DNA of 64,000 nt, taken from Qipengyuania xiamenensis. Its GTDB lineage: Bacteria > Pseudomonadota > Alphaproteobacteria > Sphingomonadales > Sphingomonadaceae. Each line of letters opens with the position of its first letter. The stretch's first letter is position 1. This document shows, piece by piece, positions 15,679 through 25,143 of the stretch. The translations under genes were made by a program, and so were the position numbers. The stretch lies in the NCBI RefSeq assembly GCF_019711495.1, contig NZ_JAIGNM010000003.1, forward strand, positions 248,001 to 312,000, written 5' to 3'. Under the pieces are notes generated by a model, which saw nothing but the letters and a program-made list of their open reading frames with translations, was not told the DNA's origin and ran no database searches.

Positions 15679-16110
15679 ATGAAGACGACGAATAGCGGCA
15701 GCGCGACCTACGAGGGCCTCGGCAAGGACGGCAAGGGTCACGTGTCAACCGGTTCGGGTGCTTTGGCCGCCCAGCCCTATGGCTTCAACACCCGCTTCGA
15801 AGATGCACCCGGCACCAATCCGGAAGAACTGGTGGCCGCCGCCCATGCGAGCTGCTTCACCATGGCGCTTTCCTTCAAGCTTGCCGAAGCCGGGTTCAGC
15901 GATGGTCGCGTAACCACCAGCGCGGAGGTTACGCTCGAAGAGGAAGATGGCGGATTCAGGGTCACCAAGTCTGCCCTGGCGACCAAGGGCAAAGTTGAGG
16001 GGATGGACCGGGCCAAGTTCGAGGAACTGGCCGCTGACGCCAAGGCAAACTGCCCGATATCGAAGCTGCTCGATTGCGAGATCACGCTCGAGACGAAGTT
16101 CGAGGGCTGA
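15679..16110 (+). CDS. osmC: OsmC family peroxiredoxin
   Basis: A 143-residue OsmC-type thiol peroxidase that reduces organic hydroperoxides. The catalytic cysteines are C59 in HASCFTMAL and C125 in NCPISKLLDCEITL. NPEELVAAAHASC is a hallmark. A good GGAAAGGAG ribosome site lies upstream of the ATG at 15679. It follows spt by 59 bases on the same strand and could share its transcript. It is followed by a bidirectional terminator. Confidence 0.93.
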   Translation: MKTTNSGSATYEGLGKDGKGHVSTGSGALAAQPYGFNTRFEDAPGTNPEELVAAAHASCFTMALSFKLAEAGFSDGRVTTSAEVTLEEEDGGFRVTKSALATKGKVEGMDRAKFEELAADAKANCPISKLLDCEITLETKFEG

Positions 16111-16124
16111 GGAAAAGAAGAGCC

Positions 16125-16153
16125 GGCCGGGAGGGTCGCAAACCCGACCGGCC
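16125..16153. terminator. Bidirectional Rho-independent terminator
   Basis: GGCCGG (16125-16130) and GGG (16133-16135) pair with CCC (16143-16145) and CCGGCC (16148-16153), broken by a symmetric GA/GA internal loop. CTTCC follows on plus and CTCTTCTTTTCC on minus. It sits between the convergent osmC and hydroxylase genes and can serve both. Confidence 0.65.
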
Positions 16154-16159
16154 CTTCCG

Positions 16160-17014
16160 TCAGGCGGCGCTTTGCGCCGTCCCCTCTCCTACCTCGTCCT
16201 GTGGCTTGGTCTCTTGCGGGATGCGTCCGAACAGCGGCCATGCAAGCTGCTCGCCCAGCGACGTCTCTGGAAGGTTCTCGACCCCATAGCTTTCCGGATA
16301 GCTGCGCGTGATCTTCGCGGTACCGAACAGCACATCCCAGAAGAACAGCAAGTTCCCGTAGTTGCCCTTGTAGTGGGTCGCGGCATCGTCGGCATGGCGC
16401 CCGTGATGGGCATGGTGCGTCGATGGCGTCGAGATCGTGCGCTCGACCACCCACATCACCGGCGACAGCCATTTCTTCGCATAGAGCGGCTTGTCCCAGG
16501 CGACGTCCGAATGCGCGCCGGTGATCACCAGCAGTTTCACCACGATATAGCCTGCATATACCCAGCCAAGGCCGAGGTAAATCAGTACGCCGGAAAGCCA
16601 GATTCCCGGCATCATCGCGTAATAGAACAGGTTGTTACGGTAAACGAGCCGGATGCTCATGTAGCGCGCGTTGTGATGCGGGCGATGCAGATTGTAGAGC
16701 CACGGAAACGTGTGCGCGGCACGGTGCCACCAGTACTGCATCATGTCGTCGAGGATCAGGAACAGCCCGATCGCCGCGAAGACGTTGAGACCCGACAGAG
16801 CGCCTTCGTACTGCGGAGCGATCAGCCCGGCCACCGCGGCTGCACCGAACAGCACCATCGGCTGCGTGAAGCCGAGCAGGACGATGATGCTCACTGCCTC
16901 CACGATTCCGTCATCGCGGGTCTGCTCTGCCTTTGAAAACAGGTTCGATCGCCACAGTTCGAGCGCCGCAAAACCGAGGTAGATGGCGAGGATGGCAATG
17001 GTCGATGAGGGCAC
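16160..17014 (-). CDS. Fatty acid hydroxylase / sterol desaturase family protein
   Basis: A 284-residue polytopic membrane di-iron protein. The histidine clusters are HRAAH, HRPHH and HHAHH (residues about 120-215) between four or so hydrophobic segments. Family members hydroxylate or desaturate lipids, carotenoids, sterols or sphingoid bases. The GTG start at 17014 is preceded by GGAG at eight bases. The gene is convergent with osmC and near acpR-spt, so a sphingolipid substrate is a possibility but only by proximity. Confidence 0.87.
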   Translation of the reverse strand: MPSSTIAILAIYLGFAALELWRSNLFSKAEQTRDDGIVEAVSIIVLLGFTQPMVLFGAAAVAGLIAPQYEGALSGLNVFAAIGLFLILDDMMQYWWHRAAHTFPWLYNLHRPHHNARYMSIRLVYRNNLFYYAMMPGIWLSGVLIYLGLGWVYAGYIVVKLLVITGAHSDVAWDKPLYAKKWLSPVMWVVERTISTPSTHHAHHGRHADDAATHYKGNYGNLLFFWDVLFGTAKITRSYPESYGVENLPETSLGEQLAWPLFGRIPQETKPQDEVGEGTAQSAA

Positions 17015-17071
17015 GGGCGTTCTCCGGGCAAACTTGTCGAATCCCTGCCTAGCCTTTACCGAAGCGTAAGA

Positions 17072-17758
17072 ATGTCGAGAATTTTACAATTGAGCGCGAC
17101 TCGGCGCTCCCTTGTCACGCCGATGCTTTTCTCGGCGCTCGACCCTGCACTGCAGGCGCATCTGGTCCGCACGTCGCGTGAGCGCGCATTCGCCGATGAC
17201 CAGATCATCCAGCAACGCGGCGATCCGGCTGATGGCTTCTGGTTGATCGAAGAAGGCGCCGTGCGCGTAGGGCAATTCCTGCCGGATGGAGAGTTTCGCG
17301 CCGTGGCGCTGCTCGGGGCGGGCGACTCCTACGGCGAACTGGCGGTATTCTCCGGCAAGCCACGAATCGTGGATGCTGTTTCGCGCGGCGAAAGTCGCCT
17401 GCGGCTGATCGCGGCGAAACCCTTTCTGGAGGCACTCGGCAATTATCCGGCCTCGACCCGGGCCCTGCTCGGTGCGCTGTCGGAGCAATTGCAGGATACG
17501 CTTTCGATCGTCGCCGGTCTGCGCCACGGGACCAATCCCGCGCGCCTGGCGGGTATTCTTGCGACGATGGCGGGGGAGGAAGGCGGGACCGCCTCGATCA
17601 CGATCACACAGCAGGAACTTGCCGACCTGCTGGGCGTGACGCGGGCGACGGCCAATGCGGCACTGAAGGAGCTCCAGCAGCGCGGGCTCGTCGAACGCGG
17701 CTATGGATCGGTCCGGGTTCCCGACCGCGACCGGCTGGCCCGCTTTGCGCTGGCCTAG
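17072..17758 (+). CDS. Crp/Fnr family transcriptional regulator
   Basis: A 228-residue regulator with an N-terminal cyclic nucleotide-binding-like beta-barrel (residues about 20-130, including GDSYGELAVFSGKPR) and a C-terminal winged helix. TQQELADLLGVTRATANAALKELQQRGLVE is the helix-turn-helix. No FNR-type cysteine cluster is seen. Start at 17072 or an internal ATG (MLFSALDP). It is divergent from the hydroxylase gene and overlaps the 3' end of the aquaporin gene by four bases. Signal and targets unknown. Confidence 0.88.
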   Translation: MSRILQLSATRRSLVTPMLFSALDPALQAHLVRTSRERAFADDQIIQQRGDPADGFWLIEEGAVRVGQFLPDGEFRAVALLGAGDSYGELAVFSGKPRIVDAVSRGESRLRLIAAKPFLEALGNYPASTRALLGALSEQLQDTLSIVAGLRHGTNPARLAGILATMAGEEGGTASITITQQELADLLGVTRATANAALKELQQRGLVERGYGSVRVPDRDRLARFALA

Positions 17759-18429
17759 CCTTCCGCATTCTCCGGCCTCGCCAGCCAGCCAGCTACCACT
17801 GTCGCTACGATCGCTCCTGCAATCTGCGCGAGGACGAAGCCCGGCACGTCGGCTGGCGCGATGCCGGCAAAACTGTCCGACAGGCTCCGGACCAGCGTGA
17901 TCGCGGGATTGGCGAAGCTGGTCGAGCTGGTGAACCAGTAAGCAGAGGTGATGTAGAGCGCGACTGCCATGGGGATCGCCTCCACGCGGGTGCGCAGCAG
18001 CACCAGGATGGTCAGCACCAGCCCGAAGGTCGCCACGAATTCGCCCTTCCACTGCCCCAGCCCCGCGCGCGCCTTGGTCGAGAACTGGATGATCTCCATG
18101 TCGAACATCAGGTGCACGACGAAGGCGCCGATCACGCCCGCAGCAACCTGAACGAGCACGAATGCCAGCGCCGTTCGCACCGCGATTTCGCGTCGAAGCG
18201 CGAAGGCCAGCGTCACCGCCGGATTGAAATGCGCGCCCGATATCGGTCCGAGCATGGCGATCAGCACGTAAAGGATCGCGCCTGTTGCGATGGTGTTTGC
18301 GAGAAGCGCGAGCGCGTCGTTTCCCTGGGCCAGCGCCTCGGCCATCACGCCCGAGCCGATGACGCCCGCGAACAGGAAGAAGCTACCGACCGCCTCTGCC
18401 ACGAGACGGCGCGGCAGAGAGTAGGTCAC
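17755..18429 (-). CDS. MIP/aquaporin family channel
   Basis: A 224-residue channel of the major intrinsic protein family. The two half-helix motifs are HFNPAVT near residue 70 and FANPAIT near residue 180, within six hydrophobic segments. MIP proteins pass water, glycerol or arsenite. The start is GTG at 18429 in a GTGA overlap with the YqaA-type gene. No arsenic resistance gene is adjacent, so the solute is open. Confidence 0.88.
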   Translation of the reverse strand: MTYSLPRRLVAEAVGSFFLFAGVIGSGVMAEALAQGNDALALLANTIATGAILYVLIAMLGPISGAHFNPAVTLAFALRREIAVRTALAFVLVQVAAGVIGAFVVHLMFDMEIIQFSTKARAGLGQWKGEFVATFGLVLTILVLLRTRVEAIPMAVALYITSAYWFTSSTSFANPAITLVRSLSDSFAGIAPADVPGFVLAQIAGAIVATVVAGWLARPENAEG

Positions 18430-19073
18430 TGAGCCTGCTCCAGTTGTGCAGCCGAGCAGGGACCGCCTTCTTCGTCGTTGCCGCCGAGCTGCGTGAGGAT
18501 GAGCACACCGCCCACCACCAGAACCACGAAAACGGTGGTCACCGTACCGAGATACTTGTCGATCACCCGCTTGATCGGTGCACCGAAGACACGGAACAGG
18601 ATCCCAACGGTCATGAAGATGAGCGCGCGGGCGAAGAGGCTGGAAAGGACGAAGGTAGCAAGGTTCATGCCGACGAAGCCCGCCGTGATCGTCAACAGCT
18701 TGAACGGCACCGGCGTGGCGCCGGCGATCAGGATCGCCTCGAAATCGTACTCTTTCAGGTGACACGCAGCGACCGGGAAGGCGTCAGTCAGGCCGAGCGT
18801 CGAAATCAGCCATACTCCCACCGTGTCGTACAGGCCCCAGCCAATTGCATAGCCGAGCAGAGCGCCTGCGACCGAAGACAGTGTGGCGATCGTGGCGAAC
18901 TTCACCGCCTTCTTGGGCTCGGCCAGGCACATGAGGCCCAGCAGCGGGTGCGGCGGGATCGGGAAGAAGCTCGACTCGACAAAGCAAAAAAACGCCAGCC
19001 ACCACACCGCATGCGGATGCGCGGCCTTGTCCATCGTCCAGTCATAGAGCCCGCGCAGCGGTTTCATCAACAT
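18426..19073 (-). CDS. YqaA/DedA-like VTT-domain membrane protein
   Basis: A 215-residue membrane protein of the YqaA branch of the SNARE-associated/VTT (DedA) family. FVESSFFPIPPHPLLGLM near residue 32 and GATPVPFKLLTITAGFVGM near residue 118 are the conserved re-entrant loop motifs. Family members include lipid carrier flippases, but the role of YqaA proteins is unclear. It overlaps the aquaporin gene by four bases (GTGA), suggesting an operon. Confidence 0.85.
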   Translation of the reverse strand: MLMKPLRGLYDWTMDKAAHPHAVWWLAFFCFVESSFFPIPPHPLLGLMCLAEPKKAVKFATIATLSSVAGALLGYAIGWGLYDTVGVWLISTLGLTDAFPVAACHLKEYDFEAILIAGATPVPFKLLTITAGFVGMNLATFVLSSLFARALIFMTVGILFRVFGAPIKRVIDKYLGTVTTVFVVLVVGGVLILTQLGGNDEEGGPCSAAQLEQAQ

Positions 19074-19284
19074 TGGGGGTGATTCCTCGCGTCCCGAAAG
19101 GGGCCCGCTGACCTAAGCGAGGCGAGACTCAATGGCAATCGCGCGATTAAGCTAATTGGCTCTTTGTCTTTGGCAGCGCAGCGACGTGCTCATAGACACA
19201 GAGCGTTTGAGGTAGAATGGGATGAAATGGCAAAATAGGTTGCAGGACTACGGATTAGTTTTTCCAGATCCTTAGCAGCACTAT

Positions 19285-19303
19285 ACCACGCCATCGGCGT
19301 GGT
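19285..19303. repeat. Perfect 8-bp hairpin
   Basis: ACCACGCC (19285-19292) and GGCGTGGT (19296-19303) are exact inverted repeats separated by ATC. No run of T follows on either strand, so it is not an obvious terminator. Confidence 0.6.
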
Positions 19304-19387
19304 AGGCCGCGCGACTTCGGGAGGCCCAACGCCATTTAGGCTTCTTCGAGATCTTTGCAGGATTGTAGTGTATTTCATACCCAACAG

Positions 19388-19412
19388 GGAACCACCAACG
19401 GCATCCTACGTT
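19388..19412 (+). promoter_or_regulatory. Putative EcfG-type promoter upstream of the OmpA-like gene
   Basis: GGAAC (19388-19392) is followed after 16 bases by CGTT (19409-19412), the EcfG consensus with the shorter allowed spacing. It lies about 170 bases before the OmpA-like start and just before an in-frame ATG at 19418. Confidence 0.45.
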
Positions 19413-19417
19413 GGGCC

Positions 19418-19537
19418 ATGGTCATGGAGGGACTTCGCAGTCAGTTTTCTGAAAAGTATCAATCAGAACGCGCGACATTCTTGCAACAGTTCCCAACCAT
19501 TGCCCGCTTGCCACCGCGACAAGGCGAAGTTAGATAA
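19418..19537 (+). CDS. Possible 39-residue leader peptide
   Basis: A short frame beginning MVMEGLRSQFSEKYQSER and ending RLPPRQGEVR, charged and helical in its first half. It begins six bases after the -10 element of the EcfG-like promoter, so it would be nearly leaderless, and it ends 43 bases before the OmpA-like gene. No family recognised; it may be chance. Confidence 0.2.
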   Translation: MVMEGLRSQFSEKYQSERATFLQQFPTIARLPPRQGEVR

Positions 19538-19580
19538 CGTCTACTCGGTGGCTCCAATTCGCAAAAAGGGGAAATAAATA

Positions 19581-20669
<1,089 letters not shown>

Positions 20670-20698
20670 TTCACTCGCAAGAGTTGAAACATCGAGAA

Positions 20699-20725
20699 GG
20701 GGCCGGAGCAATCCGGCCCCTTTTT
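20699..20725 (+). terminator. Rho-independent terminator of the OmpA-like gene
   Basis: GGGGCCGGA (20699-20707) pairs exactly with TCCGGCCCC (20712-20720) around the loop GCAA, followed by TTTTT. Confidence 0.9.
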
Positions 20726-20764
20726 CGTTGGGGCTATCGAAACGTTTTGCTTAGCTAAGGACCA

Positions 20765-21307
20765 ATGATGACGCGCACGCCAATGAAGATCGCCCTCGCA
20801 TTCACCGCCACCGCAGCTCTTGCAGCCTGTTCGACCGTGGGCGATCTACCCAGTGAACGGGTCGCCGAGGCCCGGCTGACCTTCGCTAACGGAGTGCCTG
20901 CCGGAACCGCTCAGCTGGTTTCCAACGGGCAGACCCTCACACTGGCTGTACTGGCTACCGGTCTCGAACCCGGCGAGCACGGCTTCCACCTCCACACGAC
21001 GGGCAAGTGCGAAGCGCCCGGCTTCACAAGCGCTGGCGGTCACCTCAATCCCGGAGGGAACGAGCATGGCTCGCTGAACCCGCAGGGCAAACATCTGGGA
21101 GATCTGCCCAATCTCGTCGTCGGTGCGTCGCGTAGTGCCAGTGCCGATGTTGATCTTGGCGCCGACACCGCAATCCTGCGGGAACAGATCTTCGATGCTG
21201 ATGGTACCGCAATCGTCATCCACGCCAGGGCCGATGATTACCGCAGCGACCCCGCAGGCGATGCAGGCTCACGGGTAGCCTGCGGAGTGCTCATGCAAAC
21301 CCGCTAG
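20765..21307 (+). CDS. sodC: Cu/Zn superoxide dismutase, lipoprotein
   Basis: A 180-residue periplasmic superoxide dismutase. The signal peptide ends in a lipobox-like ALAAC near residue 21, so it is probably lipid-anchored. Metal ligands lie in HGFHLHTTGKCE and GHLNPGGNEHG, then HLGDLPN, with a further His in IVIHARADDY. The paired cysteines of the fold are in GKCE and VACGVL. Start at 20765 or the adjacent ATG at 20768, with AAGGA before it. It removes superoxide at the cell envelope. Confidence 0.92.
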   Translation: MMTRTPMKIALAFTATAALAACSTVGDLPSERVAEARLTFANGVPAGTAQLVSNGQTLTLAVLATGLEPGEHGFHLHTTGKCEAPGFTSAGGHLNPGGNEHGSLNPQGKHLGDLPNLVVGASRSASADVDLGADTAILREQIFDADGTAIVIHARADDYRSDPAGDAGSRVACGVLMQTR

Positions 21308-21316
21308 GCGGCCGCG

Positions 21317-22900
21317 TCAGACCTCTTCGCCAGCCGCGCGAGCACGCTCGAGCAGTGTCGCTTCCGCCGTCGGAACCGTGCGGTATGCAATGAAGAGCAT
21401 GACCAGTCCGATCGGAACCGCAATCAAGAGGCTGAGACCGCCCGTCGAGAGGCTATCCGTCATCGTCGACACCTGACCTGCCATGTACGGGCCTAGCGCA
21501 AGGCCGACCAGCGTCGTGGCGAGGAAGAATGTCGCCGTTGCAGTGCCGCGCATCCGCGGAAGGACAAGGTCCTGTGTGGTTGCTGCAGCCGCGCCCAGCG
21601 CAGAGCTGCCGCAGAGCGATTGCATGAACGCTGCGATATAGAAGGTCGTAGGGTCGAGCGTCGTGAACATGATGTAGAGGAACGGCGCCGCTGCCACGAG
21701 GCCGAATGCCACGACGAAAAGTCGCCCCGTCGGCATGCGTTCGCGAAGATAATCGGCCATACGTCCGCCGATGATCACACCGAGGAAACCGGCCACGGCG
21801 CCGGGTCCACCGATCCACCAGCCGGCAGTCGACGGAGCCTCTTCGAGAATGCGGATGGCGTAGGGTGCCGCCCAGAACGACGCCGCGTAGGACATGAAGG
21901 CGACCATGCCGTATCCGAGGATCGTCGAAAGGAAAGCCGGCGTTCCCCAGATGAGCGAGAAGGTCGGTTCGTCCCGACGCTTGAGGGTCGAGGCCCACGA
22001 GAAGATCGCGTAGTATCCAACACCGACTGCGCCCCACTGCTGCGCATTACCGGTAAGATCAGCCATCAGATAGGCAATACCGCCGATGATTGCCGCGCCT
22101 GCGAGATTGAGAGCTATCCCACGGCCACCTGCTTGGGCGGCGCCAATCAGGGTGAAAGGCGGGATGACCGCAACCAGTTCCTTGAAGAAGCCACGGAACG
22201 GGTCCTTGGGTGCGGGAGTGATGATGCCCTCGCTCTGACCGCGCAGCGGTTCGCGCAGGGTGAACACCAGCATTGCGAGAAGCAGGCCGGGAAGACCCAC
22301 GATAATGAAAGCGGCCTGCCAGCCTGCGAGTCCAAGCGGCGCGTCGGTCGGGAACGACTGGTTCCAGTTTTCGACGATCGCGCCACCGATCAGCAGCGAA
22401 ATACCACCGCCGATGTAGAGGCCCGACGAATAGATCGCGAGCGCCGTTGCGCGCATCTTCTTGGGAAACCAGTCGGAGATCAGCGAATAGGCACTCGGGC
22501 TGGCGGTCGCCTCACCCACGCCCACACCGATGCGTGCCACGCTAAGCGTGGTGAAGTTCTTCGCAAAACCGGAGAGGGCAGTAAACGCCGACCAGATTGC
22601 CAAGCCGGCCGTCATCAGCCTCACGCGGTGCCAGCTGTCGGCCAGTTTGCCGAGAGGGATGCCGAAGAGCGCGTAAAACACACCGAAGGCGGTGCCGTAG
22701 AGAAAGCCGATCTGGTCATCGCGCAGGCCGAGGTCTGCCTTGATGTCCTCTGCAAGGATCGAGATGATATTGCGATCGACGAAGTTCAGCACATAGACGA
22801 TCACGAGGACCCCGAGCGCATACCAGCTGTATGCGGGGACCTTCGTATCGGCCTCGCCTGCTGGAACTTCGGTTGCTTCGGCAGGCGTCGGCTGGGTCAA
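21317..22900 (-). CDS. MFS transporter, spinster-like
   Basis: A 527-residue major facilitator with 12 or more membrane segments. NFVDRNIISILAEDIKADLGL near residue 40 and GTAFGVFYALFGIPLGKLAD near residue 70 are typical of the spinster-like subfamily. The start is TTG at 22900 with GGAG seven bases before it; the GGAG lies over the queC stop, so translation is probably coupled. Substrate unknown; pairing with queC raises a purine or deazapurine substrate as a hypothesis. Confidence 0.87.
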   Translation of the reverse strand: MTQPTPAEATEVPAGEADTKVPAYSWYALGVLVIVYVLNFVDRNIISILAEDIKADLGLRDDQIGFLYGTAFGVFYALFGIPLGKLADSWHRVRLMTAGLAIWSAFTALSGFAKNFTTLSVARIGVGVGEATASPSAYSLISDWFPKKMRATALAIYSSGLYIGGGISLLIGGAIVENWNQSFPTDAPLGLAGWQAAFIIVGLPGLLLAMLVFTLREPLRGQSEGIITPAPKDPFRGFFKELVAVIPPFTLIGAAQAGGRGIALNLAGAAIIGGIAYLMADLTGNAQQWGAVGVGYYAIFSWASTLKRRDEPTFSLIWGTPAFLSTILGYGMVAFMSYAASFWAAPYAIRILEEAPSTAGWWIGGPGAVAGFLGVIIGGRMADYLRERMPTGRLFVVAFGLVAAAPFLYIMFTTLDPTTFYIAAFMQSLCGSSALGAAAATTQDLVLPRMRGTATATFFLATTLVGLALGPYMAGQVSTMTDSLSTGGLSLLIAVPIGLVMLFIAYRTVPTAEATLLERARAAGEEV

Positions 22901-22904
22901 ATTA

Positions 22905-23621
22905 CTACTCCGTCAGGGCAGGTGCGTCTTTTGCGTAGACTGTCGTATCGACAAGTCCTGCCTCGTCAAACCCCTTTCGGCGAAGTCGGCATGAATCGCA
23001 TGCCCCGCAAGCGAGCCCTTCCGGCGTCGGATCGTAGCAGGACCAGCTCCAAGCAGGGTCGAGACCGAGCCGGTGACATTCACAGGCGATGTCGGCCTTG
23101 CTCATATGCTGGAGCGGCGCGTGGATCGTGAAGGGTTCGCCTTCGACACCCTGTTTGGTTCCAAGCCGCGCAGTCTCCGCGAAACTCGCGATGAATTCTG
23201 GCCGGCAGTCGGGGTAGCCAGAGTAATCCAGCGCGTTCACGCCAATGAAGATATCGCGGGAATGCGATGTTTCGGCAAAGGCGGTGGTCAGCGCGAGGAA
23301 CACGAGGTTTCGGGCAGGCACATATGTGACCGGAATATCGTTGCCGACACCTTCCTTCGGCACGTCGATATCATCGGTCAGGGCAGACCCTCCGAAGCGC
23401 CTGAGATCCAGCGGCAGTTCGACGTGACGCTCTACACCAAGCTTTGCGGCGATTGCCTTTGCTGACTGCAATTCGCGAACATGGCGCTGGCCGTAATCGA
23501 TAGTCAGCGCGTGAACAGCATGGCCCCGTTCGCGAGCAATCGCGGCGGTCACCATGGAATCGAGCCCTCCTGAAAGCAGGACAACTGCGGTTTCGGTCGG
23601 ATTTTCGGCTGTCTGGTTCAT
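22905..23621 (-). CDS. queC: 7-cyano-7-deazaguanine synthase
   Basis: A 238-residue ATP-dependent enzyme that converts 7-carboxy-7-deazaguanine to preQ0 in queuosine synthesis. The PP-loop SGGLDSMVTAAIA is near residue 18, and four zinc cysteines are in CYDPTPEGLACGACDSC near residue 205. No queD, queE or queF is in the window. It is the first gene of a two-gene unit with the MFS transporter. gluQ at 2.1 kb acts on the finished queuosine in tRNA-Asp. Confidence 0.95.
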   Translation of the reverse strand: MNQTAENPTETAVVLLSGGLDSMVTAAIARERGHAVHALTIDYGQRHVRELQSAKAIAAKLGVERHVELPLDLRRFGGSALTDDIDVPKEGVGNDIPVTYVPARNLVFLALTTAFAETSHSRDIFIGVNALDYSGYPDCRPEFIASFAETARLGTKQGVEGEPFTIHAPLQHMSKADIACECHRLGLDPAWSWSCYDPTPEGLACGACDSCRLRRKGFDEAGLVDTTVYAKDAPALTE

Positions 23622-23658
23622 GCCGCGCAGCTAAGCGCAAGCGGCCCGCGCTGCAAGT

Positions 23659-24075
23659 TTATCGGCAGCTTCCGGTACGGCGCGCTTCGGCAGAAAACTG
23701 GAACGGGCGGCCGTCCGCAATCCCCTGGCTGTCAATCTGGACGAGATTGCTACCTTCCTTGCGGATATTGGTGCGACCGTAGCCATTGCCGCGACACGTA
23801 TACTGGACGGTCACTTCATTGGCGCCGTCTTCGACCACGAAGCGGTTGCAACCCGACTCGCTATGGCGAAGCTGGATGAGCTCTCGCCCGCTTCGCACGC
23901 AAATCGAGCGAGGCGCGGTTCCATCGCGGAATCGGACTTCCCACGCACCCTTTTCAAGCGTGTCGAGCATGGCAAGCGACGACTGCGCAAGCGCAGGCCC
24001 GCCGAACACAGCCGCCGGAACGGCAGCCAGCAGCGCACTCAATACGACGAGTTTGCGATTCGACATGGACTTCAT
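23659..24075 (-). CDS. Secreted DUF3617-like protein
   Basis: A 138-residue protein with a signal peptide ending near GGPALAQ (residue 31). The mature part has GAWEVRFRDG followed by SICVRSG and conserved cysteines near CNRF, YTCRG and the terminal GSCR. This resembles the DUF3617 family of periplasmic proteins, function unknown. The ATG at 24075 has AAGG seven bases before it; a GTG one codon upstream is also in frame. Confidence 0.75.
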   Translation of the reverse strand: MKSMSNRKLVVLSALLAAVPAAVFGGPALAQSSLAMLDTLEKGAWEVRFRDGTAPRSICVRSGRELIQLRHSESGCNRFVVEDGANEVTVQYTCRGNGYGRTNIRKEGSNLVQIDSQGIADGRPFQFSAEARRTGSCR

Positions 24076-24192
24076 CACTCAACCTTTATCACACGTGCAA
24101 GCCGCACGAACTTACCCAATATAGTATACGCGGACGATGAACCGTTCCATAACAGCGATAACCGGAGTATTTCGGGCAGCTCGCCCGCTAGG

Positions 24193-25098
24193 TTACGCCT
24201 CGACCGGGAATTTCCGGGAGCAGAATGCGCAGTCGACCATAATGATCCCGTTCTCGTCGCGCATCTCGGCGCGATCGGCTTCCGGGAACTTGGCCAGCAC
24301 CGTCTGGTAGTGCTCTATCGAACAGCGGCAACCGCGCGAAATTTCGGTCCCGGCTGCAATGCGCACCTCCTCTTCTTCGTGGAACAGGCGCCATACGATC
24401 GCCTCCATCGAAAGATCGCTGTCGAGCAGTTCCTCGTGCTTGATCGAGCCACCAAGCATGGAAACATGCTCCCATTCGGGATGGTCGAGGCGTGCATGGA
24501 GCCGCTCGCGCCCCTCCTCGCCATCGGGAAGGTGCTGGATCAGCATTCCGGCAGCAAGACACCCCTCGCTACTCGAACGCACGGCCGTGCGGATCAGGGT
24601 CGGGACCTGTTCCGACTGGAAGAAATAGGTTTCGCACGCCTCGGCCAGAGTCTCGCCTTCGAGCGGAACGATGCCCTGGTAGCGGCCCTTGCCCTTCGCA
24701 ATATCGAAGGTGATCGCGAGATAGCCCTTGCCGAACAGCGCAAAGAGCGACGGGTTTGCTCCCAGTTCTACCAGCCGGTCATTGTCGAAATCGACATAGC
24801 CGCGCAGTTCGCCGCTGCGGTAATCGCAGGCGAGCAGGTTGATGGCTCCGGCCTCGGTCTGCGCCTGCATCGTCACCTGCGAGCCGTCATCCTTGAGCAG
24901 CGAACCCATCAGGGTGGTCAGCACAAGGGCTTCGGCCAGGAGATGAGTGATCGGCGCAGGGTAGTCATGCGCGGACAGGATCTCGTCGAGGGTCGAATCG
25001 AGGCGCACGATGCGGCCTCGCGTGTCGCGCGAAGGAATAGTGAAGCTGAGCGTGTGACCAGAATAGGTCTCGGTATCGGAATGCGGGTTTTCGGTCAT
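24193..25098 (-). CDS. hslO: Redox-regulated chaperone Hsp33
   Basis: A 301-residue cytoplasmic holdase activated by oxidation. The C-terminal zinc motif is complete: CRC in SRGCRCSIEHY and CAFC near the end. The N-terminal chaperone domain has the usual AEALVLTTLMGSLLKDDG segment. It follows argF by 45 bases, and an argD-argF-hslO order is common in Sphingomonadales. Confidence 0.95.
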   Translation of the reverse strand: MTENPHSDTETYSGHTLSFTIPSRDTRGRIVRLDSTLDEILSAHDYPAPITHLLAEALVLTTLMGSLLKDDGSQVTMQAQTEAGAINLLACDYRSGELRGYVDFDNDRLVELGANPSLFALFGKGYLAITFDIAKGKGRYQGIVPLEGETLAEACETYFFQSEQVPTLIRTAVRSSSEGCLAAGMLIQHLPDGEEGRERLHARLDHPEWEHVSMLGGSIKHEELLDSDLSMEAIVWRLFHEEEEVRIAAGTEISRGCRCSIEHYQTVLAKFPEADRAEMRDENGIIMVDCAFCSRKFPVEA

Positions 25099-25143
25099 GC
25101 GCGCGCATATGGGTGCGCACGGACCGATTGAACAGGGGTGCGA

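Larger units (their letters stand above)
19085..19580. other. AT-richer intergenic region of about 500 bases before the OmpA-like gene
   Basis: This stretch is visibly less GC-rich than its surroundings and has no recognisable gene. It contains an 8-bp perfect hairpin (19285-19303), an EcfG-like promoter (19388-19412) and a 39-codon frame (19418-19537). A 64-codon frame on the minus strand (19190-19384) has no recognisable similarity. AAAAAGGGGAAA before 19581 supplies the ribosome site of the OmpA-like gene. It may be a transfer scar or a long regulatory leader. Confidence 0.55.
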
